A stretch of DNA of 6,166 nt, taken from positions 1 to 6,166 of the forward strand of contig JAAXUL010000505.1 of NCBI GenBank assembly GCA_013336035.1, read 5' to 3'. Below the pieces are notes generated by a model that saw only the letters and a program-made list of their open reading frames with translations, was not told the origin of the DNA and searched no databases. Source of the DNA: Chloroflexales bacterium. GTDB lineage: Bacteria > Chloroflexota > Chloroflexia > Chloroflexales > Chloroflexaceae. Within the stretch, counting starts at the first letter, position 1; every line of letters begins with the position of its first letter. The position numbers were made by a program, and so were the translations under genes. Shown one piece after another: positions 4,817 to 6,166 of the stretch.

Positions 4817-6166
4817 CTAGATCACTCGCAGCTCGCGGGCCCGCGCCACGGCCTCGCGGCGCCCCGCGACCTCCAGCTTGGCGTAGATCTGGCTGAGGTA
4901 CCAGCGCACCGTGTTGATCGAGAGGTACAGCTCGGCCCCGATCTCCCGGTTGGTCAGCCCGGCGGCGAGCAGCCGCAGGATGGTCCGCTCGCGGTCGCCC
5001 AGCGGCTCCGGGAGCGTGGTGAGCGCCACTGCTGTCTCAAGGCCCTGGGGTGCCGCTGCCGTGCCGCCAGCCCCCACGAACGCGCCCAGCACCTGGTCGC
5101 GGTAGGCGTTCGCCGGCAGGAGCCGCAGCAGCTCGGCGATGGGCGCGCCGGGGGCCACGAAGGTCCGCGTGTAGGCGGCGGGCCGGCCAAGGGCGAGGGC
5201 CTCGCCGAGTACGCTCAGGGCGGCAGAGCGCTCCCCCGCCGCGTCCAGGGCGCGCGCCTGCCACACACGCACGCGCAGCAGCCGGCCCAGCCGGCCCGCC
5301 GCTCGGTACTGCTGCTCGAGGCCGTGCCAGACCCGCAGCGCCTCGCCGGCGCGCCCCGCCGCCAGCAGAGTCTCGGCCAGCGCCTGGTACTCCTCGCCGC
5401 GCACGAACTCCGGGGCGTCGTGGCTGGCCAGGCCACTCGCCTGCGCCCAGCGCTCGGCGGACGGCACATCCCCCTGCGCCAGTGCCAGGCGGGCCAGAAA
5501 CGCGTCGACGGTCGCCACACCCCACGGCGAGCTAGCCGCCGCCACGATCTGCCGCGCCTCCGCGAGCGCCTGTCGGGCCAGGTCGTAGGCCCCGGTGTCC
5601 TGATAGAAGAAGGCCAGCTCCATCAGGCCGATGGTCAGCGCCTCAGCCTGCTGCCACGCGCGGCTGAGAGCCACGCCCTGGTGCAGGGCCGCGCCCGCGG
5701 CCTCCAGGTCGTTCCACTCCCGCCGGAGCAGGCCGATGCCGGTGTAGGCCAGCCCGGTGAAGGGGCTCTCCGGGCGGCCCAGGTGGCGCCGGGCGAAGGC
5801 CAGCGCTTGCTCGTAGGCCTCCAGGGCCCGCGGCAGCTGCCCCAGCTCGCGGTGGAGCTCGCCCAGGCTGCAGAAGTTGAGGCTCGCCACGTAGACGTTG
5901 CCGGTCGGCTCGATCTCGGCCGCCGCCTGGGCGTGGATCGTTGTCGCAGCCTGGAGCTGGCCGGCGTAGCGCAGCCCGTTCCCCAGGAGGACGGCGGTGC
6001 GCGCCCGCAGCACCGTCTGCGCGCCGGGGAGCTGGCGCCGGGCCGTCTGGGCCGCGCGGATCGTCTGCGCATAGTCGCCGTTGAAGAAGCACAGGTGCGC
6101 GCGGTGGGCGGCGATCAGGCCCTCGAGCTCGGCCTGGGCGGCCGGGTCGGCGAGCGCCGCACGCGC
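4817..6166 (-). CDS. MalT-like LuxR regulator, C-terminal part (5' partial)
   Basis: The frame is open from the window's right edge to the TAG at 4817-4819 (449 visible residues); the GTG at 6013 is internal, because family-like TPR sequence (LIAAHRAHLCFFNGDYAQTI) lies upstream in frame. Most of the visible part is a TPR array of about eight helical hairpins, such as SLGELHRELGQLPRALEAYE, GLMELAFFYQDTGAYDLARQ and ALAETLLAAGRAGEALRVWH. It ends with the FVAPGAPIAELLRLL linker typical of the family. The last 61 residues (4820-5002) are a complete LuxR HTH: LGDRERTILRLLAAGLTNRE, then IGAELYLSINTVRWYLSQIY, then KLEVAGRREAVARARELRVI. Family members use an N-terminal ATPase, outside this window, and the TPRs to sense an inducer before the HTH binds DNA near promoters. 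It is the only LuxR here with an intact HTH, and so the best candidate to act on the palindromes in the window. The inducer is unknown. Confidence 0.9.
   Translation of the reverse strand, partial: ARAALADPAAQAELEGLIAAHRAHLCFFNGDYAQTIRAAQTARRQLPGAQTVLRARTAVLLGNGLRYAGQLQAATTIHAQAAAEIEPTGNVYVASLNFCSLGELHRELGQLPRALEAYEQALAFARRHLGRPESPFTGLAYTGIGLLRREWNDLEAAGAALHQGVALSRAWQQAEALTIGLMELAFFYQDTGAYDLARQALAEARQIVAAASSPWGVATVDAFLARLALAQGDVPSAERWAQASGLASHDAPEFVRGEEYQALAETLLAAGRAGEALRVWHGLEQQYRAAGRLGRLLRVRVWQARALDAAGERSAALSVLGEALALGRPAAYTRTFVAPGAPIAELLRLLPANAYRDQVLGAFVGAGGTAAAPQGLETAVALTTLPEPLGDRERTILRLLAAGLTNREIGAELYLSINTVRWYLSQIYAKLEVAGRREAVARARELRVI

Noticed and set aside
5050..5535. Open frames on both strands within the right-hand LuxR gene
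   Set aside because: Arg/Pro/Ala-rich shadows typical of very high GC; the TPR and HTH frame explains the whole stretch.

Overview
This is a GC-rich (roughly 65-75%) fragment from what looks like a Chloroflexota bacterium (Roseiflexus/Kouleothrix/Herpetosiphon type; inference). The reasons are two large MalT-like LuxR regulators, a stand-alone 2TM protein, a DUF6544-type protein, a small protein with WFDGLT and VDQAALHG motifs, and the remains of a membrane-anchored M28-type peptidase. This combination is typical of that phylum's accessory gene neighbourhoods. There are no RNA genes, insertion sequences, CRISPR arrays or phage genes that I can see.

Layout. (1) 1-992, plus strand: a MalT-like LuxR regulator that enters from the left edge. 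It has lost most of its TPR region and the first half of its DNA-binding domain. (2) 1107-1373, plus: an intact 88-residue 2TM protein behind a palindrome and a -10-like box. (3) 1553-2995, plus: an intact 480-residue membrane protein with an Lnt-like nitrilase domain, clearly lower in GC than its neighbours. (4) 3004-3822, plus: a run of gene remnants. These are a frameshifted LuxR HTH, a small conserved protein that seems to have lost its own start, and an M28-type peptidase whose catalytic domain is gone. (5) 3831-4649, minus: an intact DUF6544-type membrane-anchored protein. (6) 4817-6166, minus: the TPR region and intact LuxR HTH of a second MalT-like regulator, running off the right edge.

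How it fits together. Two observations stand out. First, three intergenic regions (before the 2TM, Lnt-like and DUF6544 genes) share one geometry: a 10-12 bp stem inverted repeat, then 15-17 bases, then a -10-like hexamer (TATGCT, GATCCT, TATCCT). In two cases the hexamer sits in the context TAT(G/C)CT(C/G)AGG, with GGTGC 19-20 bases before it. This may be a promoter class in which a dimeric regulator takes the place of a -35 box, and the neighbouring LuxR proteins are obvious candidates. Second, several genes are broken by internal deletions that keep head and tail but remove the middle, so the plus-strand half reads as an eroding accessory region with intact membrane-protein genes in between.
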